From NCBI RefSeq assembly GCF_012317385.1, contig NZ_CP051144.1, forward strand, positions 682,001-746,000: a DNA stretch of 64,000 nucleotides, in the 5' to 3' direction. Below the pieces are notes generated by a model. It was not told the origin of the DNA, made no database searches, and saw nothing but the letters and a program-made list of their open reading frames with translations. Origin of the DNA: Romboutsia sp. CE17 (GTDB lineage Bacteria > Bacillota > Clostridia > Peptostreptococcales > Peptostreptococcaceae). Below are positions 33,781-42,881 of this stretch, in pieces (positions within the stretch are counted from its first letter, which is position 1; every line of letters starts with the position of its first letter). The translations under genes and the position numbers were made by a program.

Positions 33781-33797
33781 TGTAAGGAATTTGTAAG
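33781..33797 (+). promoter_or_regulatory. 11-bp-phased direct repeat TGTAAG-N5-TGTAAG upstream of response regulator
   Basis: Direct repeats with the spacing used by OmpR-family regulators, 135-150 bases before the regulator gene at 33932. It may be an autoregulatory site. An inverted repeat TAACAAT/ATTGTTA (33817-33843) and a TATAAT (33871) follow. Confidence 0.35.
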
Positions 33798-33931
33798 AAT
33801 TATATAAACTTTTTATTAACAATTATTTATTACAATATTGTTAGAAAGGGAAAAAGGGGTAAATATATTGTATAATAATTATGAAGGAACTTTAAAATAG
33901 TGATGGATTTTATAAGTAAGGAAGGTAAAAT

Positions 33932-34633
33932 ATGCATAATATACTAATTGTTGATGATGATAAAGAAATAGTTGATTCTATAAGTATATATCTTAAAAAT
34001 GAAGGATATAACATCTTTAAAGCTTATGATGGTATGCAAGCTTTAGATACAATTATGAATGAAGAAATACATCTAATATTGATGGATATAATGATGCCAA
34101 AATTAGATGGAATAAATGCAACTGTTAAAATTAGAGAAGAGAAAAATATACCTATTATATTAGTATCAGCAAAAAGTGAAGATACAGATAAGATAATAGG
34201 CTTAAATATAGGTGCAGATGATTATATAACAAAACCATTTAATTTACTTGAACTTGTTGCTAGGGTTAAATCAAATTTGAGAAGATATATTAATTTAGGA
34301 AACTATACTAGTGAAAATACTTTTAGTAAAGAAGTAATAAAAAGTGGAGGTCTTGAACTTAATATTTATACTAAAGAAGTAAGGGTCGATGGAGAGATGA
34401 TAAAAGTAACTCCTATTGAATACAAAATATTAGAATTACTATTATCTAATAAAGGAAGAGTATTCTCTATTGACGAAATATATGAGAGAGTATGGAAAGA
34501 AGAGAGTTTTAATGTTGAAAATACCGTAGCGGTTCATGTAAGAAGGATAAGAGAAAAAATTGAGATAAATCCTAGAGAACCAAAATATTTAAAAGTTGTG
34601 TGGGGAGTTGGATATAAAATTGAAAAACTATAG
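33932..34633 (+). CDS. OmpR-family two-component response regulator
   Basis: 233 residues: receiver domain 1-120 with phospho-acceptor D52 (LMDIMMPK), acidic pair at 8-10 and the Lys of KPF near 103, then a winged-helix DNA-binding domain about 133-232 (GYKIEKL end). GGAAGG precedes the ATG. First gene of a three-gene operon: a 67-aa two-TM protein overlaps its 3' end, and the histidine kinase follows. The signal is not predictable from sequence. Confidence 0.94.
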   Translation: MHNILIVDDDKEIVDSISIYLKNEGYNIFKAYDGMQALDTIMNEEIHLILMDIMMPKLDGINATVKIREEKNIPIILVSAKSEDTDKIIGLNIGADDYITKPFNLLELVARVKSNLRRYINLGNYTSENTFSKEVIKSGGLELNIYTKEVRVDGEMIKVTPIEYKILELLLSNKGRVFSIDEIYERVWKEESFNVENTVAVHVRRIREKIEINPREPKYLKVVWGVGYKIEKL

Positions 34634-34823
34634 TTGGAAGATAATTAAAAGTAGAAGTTTAATATTTAATTGTATATTAATACTATCTTTATATATAATA
34701 GCGCAGGTTGCAGGTATATTACTCTGTTATAAATTTTTTAGCGAGAATGTACTAGCTACAATTTCAATAATGATATTATCAAATTTAATACTATACAGGA
34801 TATTAGTTATAGAAAATAACTAG
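34620..34823 (+). CDS. Small two-TM protein between response regulator and kinase
   Basis: About 67 residues starting at TTG 34620 (an earlier TTG at 34596 is possible). GGGGAG at 34602-34607 inside the regulator gene is the likely ribosome site. Two hydrophobic helices (about 15-35 and 42-60) with a basic N-terminus; no known family. Overlaps the regulator by 14 bases and ends 13 bases before the kinase, so co-translation with both is likely. A modulator of the kinase is an inference from position. Confidence 0.65.
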   Translation: MKNYSWKIIKSRSLIFNCILILSLYIIAQVAGILLCYKFFSENVLATISIMILSNLILYRILVIENN

Positions 34824-34836
34824 AAGAGGTGACTGA

Positions 34837-36795
34837 ATGAAGAAAAATAAAAATATAAAGTGCACCTTCTTAATGATAGCAATTATATCTTTATCATTAT
34901 TAATAACTTCAGCTATTATTGTATCAAGAGCAGGAGATAACAGTTTAAGGACAAGCTATATCAATAAAGATGAATGGAGCTTTATAGAAACAGATTTTTA
35001 TAAAAGTTATAGGTTTGATGAGATTATTTTACCAAATATTCTTAAGGCAATTGAAGTAGAGTTGTATGGTGAAAATGATGAATCAAATGACATATATTAT
35101 TATACAAAAGAGGATTTATCTAATATAAAATATATAGGAGTAGATAAAAATACAGGAAAGTATATTACTAACACATCTTATAATAATATTAAAGACTTTG
35201 AAAAAAATATAGATGGATATGTAAATATAAGTTTTAATAAAACTGAAGATACTTATATAAAAGAGGTTGGAAATAAAGAAAATAAAATAAATACAAATTA
35301 TTATTATGGTTATATTCCTGATATAAATAAAAATATGGAATTATGCTTATCAATTCCTAAAAACTTAGAAAATACAGGTGTAGTTTATTCTGAATATGAT
35401 TATTATAATACAGAAATTAAAGTTATAAAGGCCTATGTATTTGTTGCTATACTATCAGCTATTGTTTTTATAGCTTCTACTATTTTATATAAATTTACAA
35501 AAGGAGAAGCTATAAAAAAAGATAGTAAAATACTGAAATTATATAATAAAATTCCAGTAGAGGTATTAATAATAGTTTTATTGTTTTTATTATGTGGTAT
35601 GTGGGATTGGAGTAGTTATGGCTATATGGATACTTTTGTAGTATTTTTACTTGAATTCTCAACATTTATTTGGATAATATCAATTGTACTATTTATTAAA
35701 AAAATAAAATACTTAGACCATAAAATAGAAATCATAAAATCAAGTATATTGCTAACGTCTATTCTAAGAATAAGAGAAACTATAGCTGAAAGTTTAAAAG
35801 CAAGCAAAAAAATACTTTTAATTAAGAGAATATTTTTTATCGGCGTATGCTGTATTGCTATGAATATATTATCCTATATATTATTTGGTGGTTTAAGTCT
35901 TATAGTTTCTTGCTTGATTATAGCTGGATTTACTTCATATATATTAAAAAGACTAGCTTATTTAAGTGAAATTATAGAAGGAGCAGAAAAAATAAAATCA
36001 GGAAATCTAGATTATAAAATACCGGTTAGATCTAATGATAATTTTACTGCATTAGCAGAGAATATAAATAATATTGGTCAAGGTCTTGAAAAGTCAATAG
36101 AAGGAGCCTTGAAAAGTGAGAGAATGAAAGCGGAACTTATAACTAATGTTTCCCATGACTTAAAAACACCTTTAACTTCTATAATTAATTACGTACAGTT
36201 AATTAAGAAAGATGATAATATAGAGCCAGAATATATAAAAGATTATATAAAGGTACTGGATTTGAAATCTAGAAGACTTAAAATTTTAATAGAAGATTTA
36301 TTTGAAGCTAGTAAAGCTAGTAGTGGAAATATAGAACTTAATATGGAAAAGATAGAACTTAGACAGTTATTAAGACAATGTATAGGAGAAATGGAAGAAA
36401 AGCTACTTGAGACAAGGCTAGAAATAAAATTAAATATGCCTGATAATAATGTATATATATATGCTGATGGAAGAAGGATGTTTAGAGTTCTAGAAAATCT
36501 CCTATCAAATATAATTAAGTATTCTTTAAATGGAACTAGGGTGTATATTGACTTAAGTGTTAATGATGGTAAGGTACTATTAATCATGAAGAATATATCA
36601 TCATATGAACTAAATTTTGATCCAGTAGAAATAATGGAAAGATTTAAAAGAGCCGATAAATCTAGAAATACAGAAGGTAGTGGACTAGGTCTTGCCATAG
36701 CAAAAGACTTAGTTAGTTTGCAAGGTGGAATATTTAATATAGAAATAGATGGAGATTTATTTAAATCCATATTAGAATTTAATGAAATGAATTAA
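34837..36795 (+). CDS. Membrane sensor histidine kinase
   Basis: 652 residues: TM about 10-30, extracellular domain about 31-205, further TM segments between 210 and 375 (several: about 208-228, 245-262, 270-292, 335-375), a HAMP-like linker, HisKA with phospho-acceptor H440 (NVSHDLKTP), and HATPase_c with N box ENLLSNIIKY and G box GSGLGLAI. The multi-TM central part is larger than in simple sensors. AGAGGTGA precedes the ATG. Partner of the regulator at 33932. Confidence 0.92.
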   Translation: MKKNKNIKCTFLMIAIISLSLLITSAIIVSRAGDNSLRTSYINKDEWSFIETDFYKSYRFDEIILPNILKAIEVELYGENDESNDIYYYTKEDLSNIKYIGVDKNTGKYITNTSYNNIKDFEKNIDGYVNISFNKTEDTYIKEVGNKENKINTNYYYGYIPDINKNMELCLSIPKNLENTGVVYSEYDYYNTEIKVIKAYVFVAILSAIVFIASTILYKFTKGEAIKKDSKILKLYNKIPVEVLIIVLLFLLCGMWDWSSYGYMDTFVVFLLEFSTFIWIISIVLFIKKIKYLDHKIEIIKSSILLTSILRIRETIAESLKASKKILLIKRIFFIGVCCIAMNILSYILFGGLSLIVSCLIIAGFTSYILKRLAYLSEIIEGAEKIKSGNLDYKIPVRSNDNFTALAENINNIGQGLEKSIEGALKSERMKAELITNVSHDLKTPLTSIINYVQLIKKDDNIEPEYIKDYIKVLDLKSRRLKILIEDLFEASKASSGNIELNMEKIELRQLLRQCIGEMEEKLLETRLEIKLNMPDNNVYIYADGRRMFRVLENLLSNIIKYSLNGTRVYIDLSVNDGKVLLIMKNISSYELNFDPVEIMERFKRADKSRNTEGSGLGLAIAKDLVSLQGGIFNIEIDGDLFKSILEFNEMN

Positions 36796-36797
36796 AA

Positions 36798-36838
36798 AAA
36801 CTAAGATGTGTTTTATGAAACACATCTTAGTTTTTTTA
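36798..36838. terminator. Bidirectional terminator between histidine kinase and AraC-type regulator
   Basis: Perfect 16-bp stem (36798-36813 with 36818-36833) with A and T tracts on both sides. Confidence 0.92.
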
Positions 36839-36847
36839 TAAAAGTTA

Positions 36848-37582
36848 TTATTTAGATAATATAGCAGAGGCTCTATATTGAGATGGTGTTTGTTTTGTAA
36901 ATTTTTTAAATATTATACTAAAGTATGTTTGGTTATTAAAACCAACTGAAAATGCAACTTCTAATAGACTTAAATTAGTATTACTTAAAAGCTCTTTACT
37001 TTTTTCTACTCTAAAATTATTTAAAAAGTATGAAAAAGTATTTCCTGTATACTTTTTAAATAAACTGCAAAAATAGCACTTATTTATTTCTAACTCTTCA
37101 CATATAGAATCTATTGAAATATCATTTTTATAATTTGAATGGACATATCCAATAGCCTTACGTATGTAAGGGCTCATTATAGGATTTGGAGTACTTTGTT
37201 TAAGTTTATCCTCATATATATTTAAGATTAGATTACAAAGATAGTTAGAACAATTTAATGGTCTATATGTAATATCTTGATTTATTAAATTCGTAAGGAT
37301 ATTAGTTCTAAATGGGCCTATAATAAAGTATCCAGCTTTTTTATTATACCTAGACATATCTACTATTTTATAATTAATGTCATTACTCAAACTTAAATGG
37401 AGATTTATTACTTTATCTTCATTTTTTTTTATTTCTAAATTTATTTTGTCAAAAGGATAAATCCTGTCAAAATAATCCGTATATCCAACTTTACATATAT
37501 CCTCAAACTCAGAGCTTATTAGTTTTATTGGAACGTTGCAACAGTCATAAAAATCCTTTAATAATATATACTCAAAGTTCAT
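36848..37582 (-). CDS. AraC-family transcriptional regulator
   Basis: 244 residues. The C-terminal double helix-turn-helix (about 143-240) has the family signature around VAFSVGFNNQTYFSIIFKKF and TPSQYR. The N-terminal 140 residues are a ligand or sensor domain, not recognised. Start at 37582 (MNFEY) with AGGAG six bases upstream; the TTG at 37588 is within that spacing. Divergent from the heme-uptake operon, so it may regulate it or respond to the same signal; that is position only. Confidence 0.9.
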   Translation of the reverse strand: MNFEYILLKDFYDCCNVPIKLISSEFEDICKVGYTDYFDRIYPFDKINLEIKKNEDKVINLHLSLSNDINYKIVDMSRYNKKAGYFIIGPFRTNILTNLINQDITYRPLNCSNYLCNLILNIYEDKLKQSTPNPIMSPYIRKAIGYVHSNYKNDISIDSICEELEINKCYFCSLFKKYTGNTFSYFLNNFRVEKSKELLSNTNLSLLEVAFSVGFNNQTYFSIIFKKFTKQTPSQYRASAILSK

Positions 37583-37631
37583 GTTCAACTCCTAAAATTT
37601 ATTTTAAGTTATTTAAATATATTAATAAATT

Positions 37632-37655
37632 AGAAATATATTTAAAAATATTTCT
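37632..37655. repeat. 8-bp inverted repeat between AraC-type gene and heme operon
   Basis: AGAAATAT (37632-37639) is mirrored at 37648-37655. Possible operator for the divergent regulator; short and A/T-rich, so weak. Confidence 0.3.
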
Positions 37656-37680
37656 CAGGTTTTAATATATACTAACAATA

Positions 37681-37699
37681 GTTAATGAAAATCAATATC
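37681..37699. promoter_or_regulatory. Fur box upstream of heme-uptake operon
   Basis: GTTAATGAAAATCAATATC matches 16 of 19 positions of the Fur consensus GATAATGATAATCATTATC. It is 74 bases before the first NEAT gene. Predicts repression by iron. Confidence 0.75.
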
Positions 37700-37772
37700 A
37701 CTTAATAAATAATACAAGGAATAATAATAAAAGTCAATATATAAACAGGCTTAAGATAATTGGAGGGAATAC

Positions 37773-39746
37773 ATGATATTTAGAAAGAAAGCATTAAAAA
37801 CAACAGCAGCGGCAATTGCAATGTTTTCAATGGTAGTTACGGGATCAATGAGTTATGTTCATGCAGATGGTAATTTAAATGGGGGCAGTATTGCTGTAGA
37901 AAGAGCATTAGAAGATAATTCTTATACAGTAAAAAATAAAATAGAGTATGTAAAAGATGGAGAAATAATAACTTCTGGACATGGATATCAGTCTTTAAGA
38001 GATGCACTTTCAGAAAACACTGTAATAGAAGTTAAAAATAATAAAATATACATGACACTTGAATTTACTGAATCTAACTATACGCTTATAGATAATATAG
38101 TAATAACAGTAGATGGAACTGATTATAAATTAGAAAAATCAGACGACAGAAAATATACAGTAGAATTAAATAGTGTAGATTCAGATATAAAATTAAACTA
38201 TGATGTAAATGTACCTATACCAAATGTTACACCACATAACTTTACAGTAAATGTAAAATTAGTAGATGCACCAGAACTTGAAGAAGTTACTTCTTATACA
38301 TTAAAAAATAAAATAGAGTATGTAAAAGATGGGGAAATAATAACTTCTGGACATGGATATCAGTCTTTGAGAGATTCATTATCAGAAGATGCTTTAATAG
38401 AAGTTAAAAATAATAAAACATACATGACGCTTGAATTTACTGAATCTAACTATGCACTTATAGATAATGTAGTAATAACAGTAGATGGGACTGATTATAA
38501 ATTAGAAAAATCAGACGACAGAAAATATACAGTAGAAATAAATGGTGTAGATTCAGATATAAAATTAAACTATGACGTAAATGTACCTGTGCCAAATGTA
38601 CCACCACATAACTTTACAGTAAACGTAAAATTAGTAGATACACCAGAGGTAGAGCAACCTGAAACAGAGCAAAAACCTGAAACAGAACAAAAACCTGAAA
38701 CAGAACAAAAACCTGAAACAGAACAAAAACCTGAAACAGAACAAAAACCTGAAACAGAACAAACAGATAAAATAAAAAATGGTACTTATACAGTTTCAAA
38801 TAAGGTAGAATATGTAGGCGATGGAAATTCTGAAATAGGAAATCAAATGGCTCGTAATGCAGTGGCTGAAGAATCTAAATTAGTAGTTAAAGATGGTAAG
38901 ATAACTGCTACATTAAATTTTACAGCAGATTTATATGAGTACATAAGTAACTTTAGAGTAAGTGTTGATGGAAAAAATGTAACTGTAAATGTTGATAAAA
39001 CAAATAAATCAATAAGCTTTGAAATGCCATCTATAGATTCAGAAGTAATAGTTACAATGAATGTATCTATGATGGGAAGAGATGTTAGCTTTAAGACTAT
39101 ATTCGATAAAAGTACATTAGAATATGGAGATAACGCTACAAACAACGAAAATACAAACAACGGAAATACAAACAACGGAAATACAAACAACAATACTTCA
39201 AACAATGGAAATACAAACAATAACACAAACAATTCTACTGATAGTGAAACTAAAGTAGAAAGTACAGTTAAAAAAGGTAAATTATATACTATACAAAATA
39301 CAGTATCTCACTCTAGTGAAACAGGAAAGCAAATGGCTAGAAAATATTTAAATTCTACATCTAAAGTAGAGATAGTAGATGGAGAAACTTATGTAACATT
39401 AACTTTTACAGGGGCAAGCTTTATGCAAAATCATGCTATATATGTAAATGGAAGTAAGGTATCTCATACAGTTGTATCAAAATCAAGAGATGGCATAAGC
39501 TTAAGATTTAAAGTATCTGAATTAAGTGATTCTATAAAAGTTGGAATGTACGTAATACCAATGTCTAGAAATATAGAATTTGGAGTTAATTTATTAGAAG
39601 ATACATTAACATTTGTAAAAGATTTTGATTTAAATGCAGATGGAAGCTTACCACAAACAGGTTCAGCTATTGACTCTAGTGTAGTTATGGGAGCTGGAGC
39701 TATGATGATGGCTGCTGGTGTTTTAGGAAGAAGAAAAAGAAAGTAG
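37773..39746 (+). CDS. Sortase-anchored surface protein with four NEAT (heme-binding) domains
   Basis: 657 residues. Signal peptide 1-31, NEAT1 about 49-165, NEAT2 about 173-290, six PETEQK repeats (about 296-331), NEAT3 about 336-450, an Asn/Thr spacer (about 455-490), NEAT4 about 500-620, sorting signal LPQTG at 626-630, hydrophobic helix and RRKRK tail. NEAT domains capture heme and pass it inwards. NEAT1 and NEAT2 are near-identical, a recent duplication; NEAT3 and NEAT4 carry the MAR motif of the second type. First gene of a Fur-box-controlled operon with its own sortase and transporter. Confidence 0.95.
   Translation: MIFRKKALKTTAAAIAMFSMVVTGSMSYVHADGNLNGGSIAVERALEDNSYTVKNKIEYVKDGEIITSGHGYQSLRDALSENTVIEVKNNKIYMTLEFTESNYTLIDNIVITVDGTDYKLEKSDDRKYTVELNSVDSDIKLNYDVNVPIPNVTPHNFTVNVKLVDAPELEEVTSYTLKNKIEYVKDGEIITSGHGYQSLRDSLSEDALIEVKNNKTYMTLEFTESNYALIDNVVITVDGTDYKLEKSDDRKYTVEINGVDSDIKLNYDVNVPVPNVPPHNFTVNVKLVDTPEVEQPETEQKPETEQKPETEQKPETEQKPETEQKPETEQTDKIKNGTYTVSNKVEYVGDGNSEIGNQMARNAVAEESKLVVKDGKITATLNFTADLYEYISNFRVSVDGKNVTVNVDKTNKSISFEMPSIDSEVIVTMNVSMMGRDVSFKTIFDKSTLEYGDNATNNENTNNGNTNNGNTNNNTSNNGNTNNNTNNSTDSETKVESTVKKGKLYTIQNTVSHSSETGKQMARKYLNSTSKVEIVDGETYVTLTFTGASFMQNHAIYVNGSKVSHTVVSKSRDGISLRFKVSELSDSIKVGMYVIPMSRNIEFGVNLLEDTLTFVKDFDLNADGSLPQTGSAIDSSVVMGAGAMMMAAGVLGRRKRK
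37920..38663 (+). repeat. 372-bp tandem duplication encoding NEAT1 and NEAT2
   Basis: The segment from 37920 recurs from 38292 with only scattered substitutions, an offset of exactly 124 codons. This is recent in-frame domain duplication. Confidence 0.9.
38658..38765 (+). repeat. Six 18-bp repeats encoding PETEQK
   Basis: Unit CCTGAAACAGAACAAAAA, six tandem copies, nearly identical. Codes a rigid Pro/Glu spacer that may vary in copy number between strains. Confidence 0.95.
39137..39235 (+). repeat. Imperfect 15-bp repeats encoding an Asn/Thr/Gly spacer
   Basis: Repeats of the type GGAAATACAAACAAC coding GNTNN, between NEAT3 and NEAT4. Low-complexity linker, also likely to vary in length. 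Confidence 0.85.
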
Positions 39747-39754
39747 GAATTTAA

Positions 39755-40420
39755 ATGAAATCATTTAAATATATATCAAAAAGTAAAATAAGCAAATTGT
39801 TTTCATTATTTTTAATAGGAATAATGGCTTTAACTTCAAATTTTGCTTATGCAGACAATAATAATGAAATAGCAAGTGGAATATACACGTTAGCTAATGA
39901 AACAAAGTATTTAGACGGGAATGAAATAGGGGATTCTATGGCAAGGTCATATACAGATGAAAATATGACTCTTGAAAAGAGAGATGGAAAGATCTATTAT
40001 ACAGTAGGTCTTTCTGGAGCTCAATATATGGATAATCATAGAATTTTTATTAATGATGAAAGCGTAGAATTTGAAAAAGTAGAAGAAAATTCAGAAGAAG
40101 GAACGATAAAGTTAAGATTTGAAGTGACAAGTCCTGATGATAATATACTTATACAAATGTACGTAGATGCTATGGGTAGAGATGTTGAATATCAATTAAT
40201 ACCTAATTTAGATTCACTAGAGTTAGTTGAGGCTTTTGAAGAATCTACACCTGAAGAAACTAAAGAAGTTGAAACTTCAAGTGAAGATACAGAAAGTGAA
40301 AATACCGAAACTCAAGTTAAAGAATCTTCTCAAAATAATTCAAGTAACGTAATGATAATTGGTGTAGTAGTTATTTTAGCGATAGTAATAATATTTGTAT
40401 TATTTAAGAGAAAGAAGTAA
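39755..40420 (+). CDS. Membrane-anchored single-NEAT protein
   Basis: 221 residues: signal peptide 1-33, one NEAT domain about 38-155 (with DSMARSY and YVDAMGRDVEY), an acidic Thr/Glu spacer about 160-190, and a C-terminal TM helix with KRKK stop-transfer. No LPXTG, so it stays in the membrane and could hand heme from the wall-linked NEAT protein to the lipoprotein, as IsdC-like relays do (inference). 8 bases after the first NEAT gene; the sortase gene starts on the base after its stop. Confidence 0.93.
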   Translation: MKSFKYISKSKISKLFSLFLIGIMALTSNFAYADNNNEIASGIYTLANETKYLDGNEIGDSMARSYTDENMTLEKRDGKIYYTVGLSGAQYMDNHRIFINDESVEFEKVEENSEEGTIKLRFEVTSPDDNILIQMYVDAMGRDVEYQLIPNLDSLELVEAFEESTPEETKEVETSSEDTESENTETQVKESSQNNSSNVMIIGVVVILAIVIIFVLFKRKK

Positions 40421-40966
40421 ATGAAAAAAATATCTAAAATTTTATTTACACTGGGTCTAGTATTAGTATTAGGCTCAGTGTCTTTAAATATTTATACGAA
40501 GTATAAACAAGAACAAGCTAAAAATAACTTTACACAAAAAATTAATGAAGAAGATAATGAGAATATGGAGATCAATCTTGGTGATGAAATTGGATTAATT
40601 GATATACCAAGCGTTAATATAAGCTCAGTTATAGTAAGCGGAACTGGAAAAGAGCAAATAAGATATTATGTAGGACATTTTGAAGATACTCCTATGCCAG
40701 GAGAAAATGGGAATTTTTGTATAGCTGGACATAGTAGTACAGTTTATAATAATGTTTTTAACAATTTAAAAAAGATAAAATTAAATGATGAAATAAAAAT
40801 AACAACTTCAAAGGGTGAATTTACTTATATAGTAAGCGATATTTTTGAGACAGAGCCAACCAATATGAGTGTTTTAAATCAAGATAATGATTTAAAAGAA
40901 TTAACTATTGTTACTTGTACTAATCAAGGAAAAGATAGGTTGATAGTAAAAGGAATTTTAAAGTAA
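40421..40966 (+). CDS. Sortase in heme-uptake operon
   Basis: 181 residues with an N-terminal membrane anchor and the sortase fold. Catalytic H104 (IAGHSS), C166 (TIVTC) and R173 (KDRLIV) are all present. The GNFCIAGHSS pattern resembles class D sortases more than the class B enzymes usual in Isd loci, but class assignment is by eye. It should attach the LPQTG protein two genes upstream. ATG directly follows the preceding stop codon. Confidence 0.9.
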   Translation: MKKISKILFTLGLVLVLGSVSLNIYTKYKQEQAKNNFTQKINEEDNENMEINLGDEIGLIDIPSVNISSVIVSGTGKEQIRYYVGHFEDTPMPGENGNFCIAGHSSTVYNNVFNNLKKIKLNDEIKITTSKGEFTYIVSDIFETEPTNMSVLNQDNDLKELTIVTCTNQGKDRLIVKGILK

Positions 40967-40979
40967 GTAGGAGACAATC

Positions 40980-41873
40980 ATGAAATTAAAAAAATGCTTA
41001 ATAAATACGTGCGCATTAATATCAATGATGACAATGATAGGATGTTCAAATAATGATACTAAAGAAAATGATACAGTTGAAGCAGAAAATAAAACTTATG
41101 GTGATGATTCTATAGTAATTGCAACATCAGTTGCAGTTACGGAAATACTAGATGAATTAGGAGTTAAGATAAGTGGAGTGCCAAAAACATCATATGAATT
41201 ACCAGAAAGTACAAAAGATGCTGTTGAAGTTGGAACTCCAATGAATCCAGACTTAGAGATAATAAAATCATTAAATCCAGACCTTGTGGTATCAGTAGAT
41301 ACTTTAGGTCAAGATTTTATAGACAATTTTACTGAAAATAATATACCAAGTGAATTTGTGAATTTAAGTAGTTATGAAGGATTAAAAGAAAGTATAGTTA
41401 CTTTAGGAAATAAATTTGATAAAGTTGATAAAGCTAATGAAATATTAGATGAATTAACAGCAAAAGAAGAAAACTTAAAATCAAAGTTTGAAAATGAAGA
41501 AAAGCCAAGAGTTTTAGTTATATTTGGAGCTCCAGGAACAATGATGTTAGGAACTAGTAAATCTTATGTAGGAAATCTAGTAGATTTAGCAGGTGGAGAT
41601 AATGTATTAGAAGATGCAAATTCTTCATTTGTACAAATTAATAAAGAAGAATTATTAAATTTAAATCCAGATAAAATTGTGGTAATGACACATGCAGACC
41701 CAGAAACAACAAAAGCTCAAGTTCAAGAAACTTTAGAGACTGATACTGCATGGAAGAATTTAGAAGCTGTAAAAAATGGCGAAGTAGTATACTTAGAAAA
41801 TGATTATTTTGGAATGAGCGCAAATTTAAAGGTAATAGAGGCATTAGATATTATGCATGATATTCTTTATTAA
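40980..41873 (+). CDS. Heme/siderophore-type ABC substrate-binding lipoprotein (IsdE-like)
   Basis: 297 residues, class III binding protein. Lipobox MTMIGC with acylated Cys at 22, then two lobes joined by a long helix. VEVGTPMNPDLEIIKSLNPDLVV is typical of IsdE/FepB-type proteins. GTAGGAGA precedes the ATG. Receives heme from the NEAT proteins and delivers it to the permease that follows. Heme as substrate is inferred from the operon. Confidence 0.92.
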   Translation: MKLKKCLINTCALISMMTMIGCSNNDTKENDTVEAENKTYGDDSIVIATSVAVTEILDELGVKISGVPKTSYELPESTKDAVEVGTPMNPDLEIIKSLNPDLVVSVDTLGQDFIDNFTENNIPSEFVNLSSYEGLKESIVTLGNKFDKVDKANEILDELTAKEENLKSKFENEEKPRVLVIFGAPGTMMLGTSKSYVGNLVDLAGGDNVLEDANSSFVQINKEELLNLNPDKIVVMTHADPETTKAQVQETLETDTAWKNLEAVKNGEVVYLENDYFGMSANLKVIEALDIMHDILY

Positions 41874-41891
41874 GAAAATGAGGTTATAGAC

Positions 41892-42881
41892 ATGAATATA
41901 GATTCTAAACGAAAAAAACATCTATTGATGCTGCTATCTATTGTAGTAGTTTTAATATTATTTTTATTATCTATTAATTTAGGAAGTATTAAGCTAGAAA
42001 TTAGTGAACTTTTAAAGGGATTATTATTTAATAGCAATGATCCTAAAATAAATATAATAAGAGATATAAGGATACCAAGGGTATTAGCTGCAATTATAAT
42101 AGGTGGTAATTTGGCAGTATCAGGGGTACTATTACAAGCAATAATAAGAAATCCATTAGCAGAGCCATCTATCGTAGGTATATCATCTGGAGCATCTTTA
42201 GTATCGGTGATTATATTATTGTTTTTACCAAAGTTAAATTATATAAGACCATTATTTGGATTTATAGGTGGATTAATAGGGTGTATGATGGTATTTCTAT
42301 TAGCATATAAAAAAAATTTATCTCCTATAAGGATTGTACTAGCTGGAGTAGCAGTTAATGCTATGCTTACAGCTCTAACAAATATAACTACTCAGTTTGG
42401 AGCAGGTGCAGTAAGTAGTATACAAAGTTGGTTAACAGGAAGCTTAGCTAATATAACATGGATGGATATAAAGTTACTACTAGTATATTCTATATTTGGA
42501 TATATTGGAGCATTTTTACTTTATAAATCATGTGATTTAATTTCTCTTGGAGAAAAAAATGCAAAGAGTTTAGGATTAAATTATGATTTACATACCATAT
42601 TAATATGTATTGTAGCAGTATTTTTAAGTTCGACAGCTACATCTATAGGAGGTATAATTGCATTTGTTGGTCTTATTGTTCCACATATATGTAGGATTAT
42701 AATTGGATCTTCGCATAAATATTTAATACCATTTAGTACCATTATAGGAGGGATGCTTCTTTTAATAGCCGATACTATAGGTAGAATATGCTTTAATCCT
42801 TTAGAAATTCCAGTAGGGGTAGTTATGGCTGTAATTGGAGGTCCTGTATTCTTATATTTACTTAGAAGGAGCGGAATTTAA
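41892..42881 (+). CDS. FecCD-type heme/iron ABC permease
   Basis: 329 residues, about nine to ten TM segments. FecCD signatures include RIPRVLAAIIIGGNLAVSG, NPLAEPSIVGISSGA and GLIVPHICR. AATGAGG precedes the ATG. Its stop overlaps the ATPase start (TAATG). Confidence 0.94.
   Translation: MNIDSKRKKHLLMLLSIVVVLILFLLSINLGSIKLEISELLKGLLFNSNDPKINIIRDIRIPRVLAAIIIGGNLAVSGVLLQAIIRNPLAEPSIVGISSGASLVSVIILLFLPKLNYIRPLFGFIGGLIGCMMVFLLAYKKNLSPIRIVLAGVAVNAMLTALTNITTQFGAGAVSSIQSWLTGSLANITWMDIKLLLVYSIFGYIGAFLLYKSCDLISLGEKNAKSLGLNYDLHTILICIVAVFLSSTATSIGGIIAFVGLIVPHICRIIIGSSHKYLIPFSTIIGGMLLLIADTIGRICFNPLEIPVGVVMAVIGGPVFLYLLRRSGI

Noticed and set aside
38658-38765. CRISPR-like direct repeats
   Set aside because: Units are contiguous 18-bp copies without spacers and stay in frame inside a surface-protein gene.
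38614-38799. Minus-strand frame of Val/Leu/Phe repeats
   Set aside because: It is the reverse complement of the PETEQK-coding 18-bp repeats; no ribosome site.
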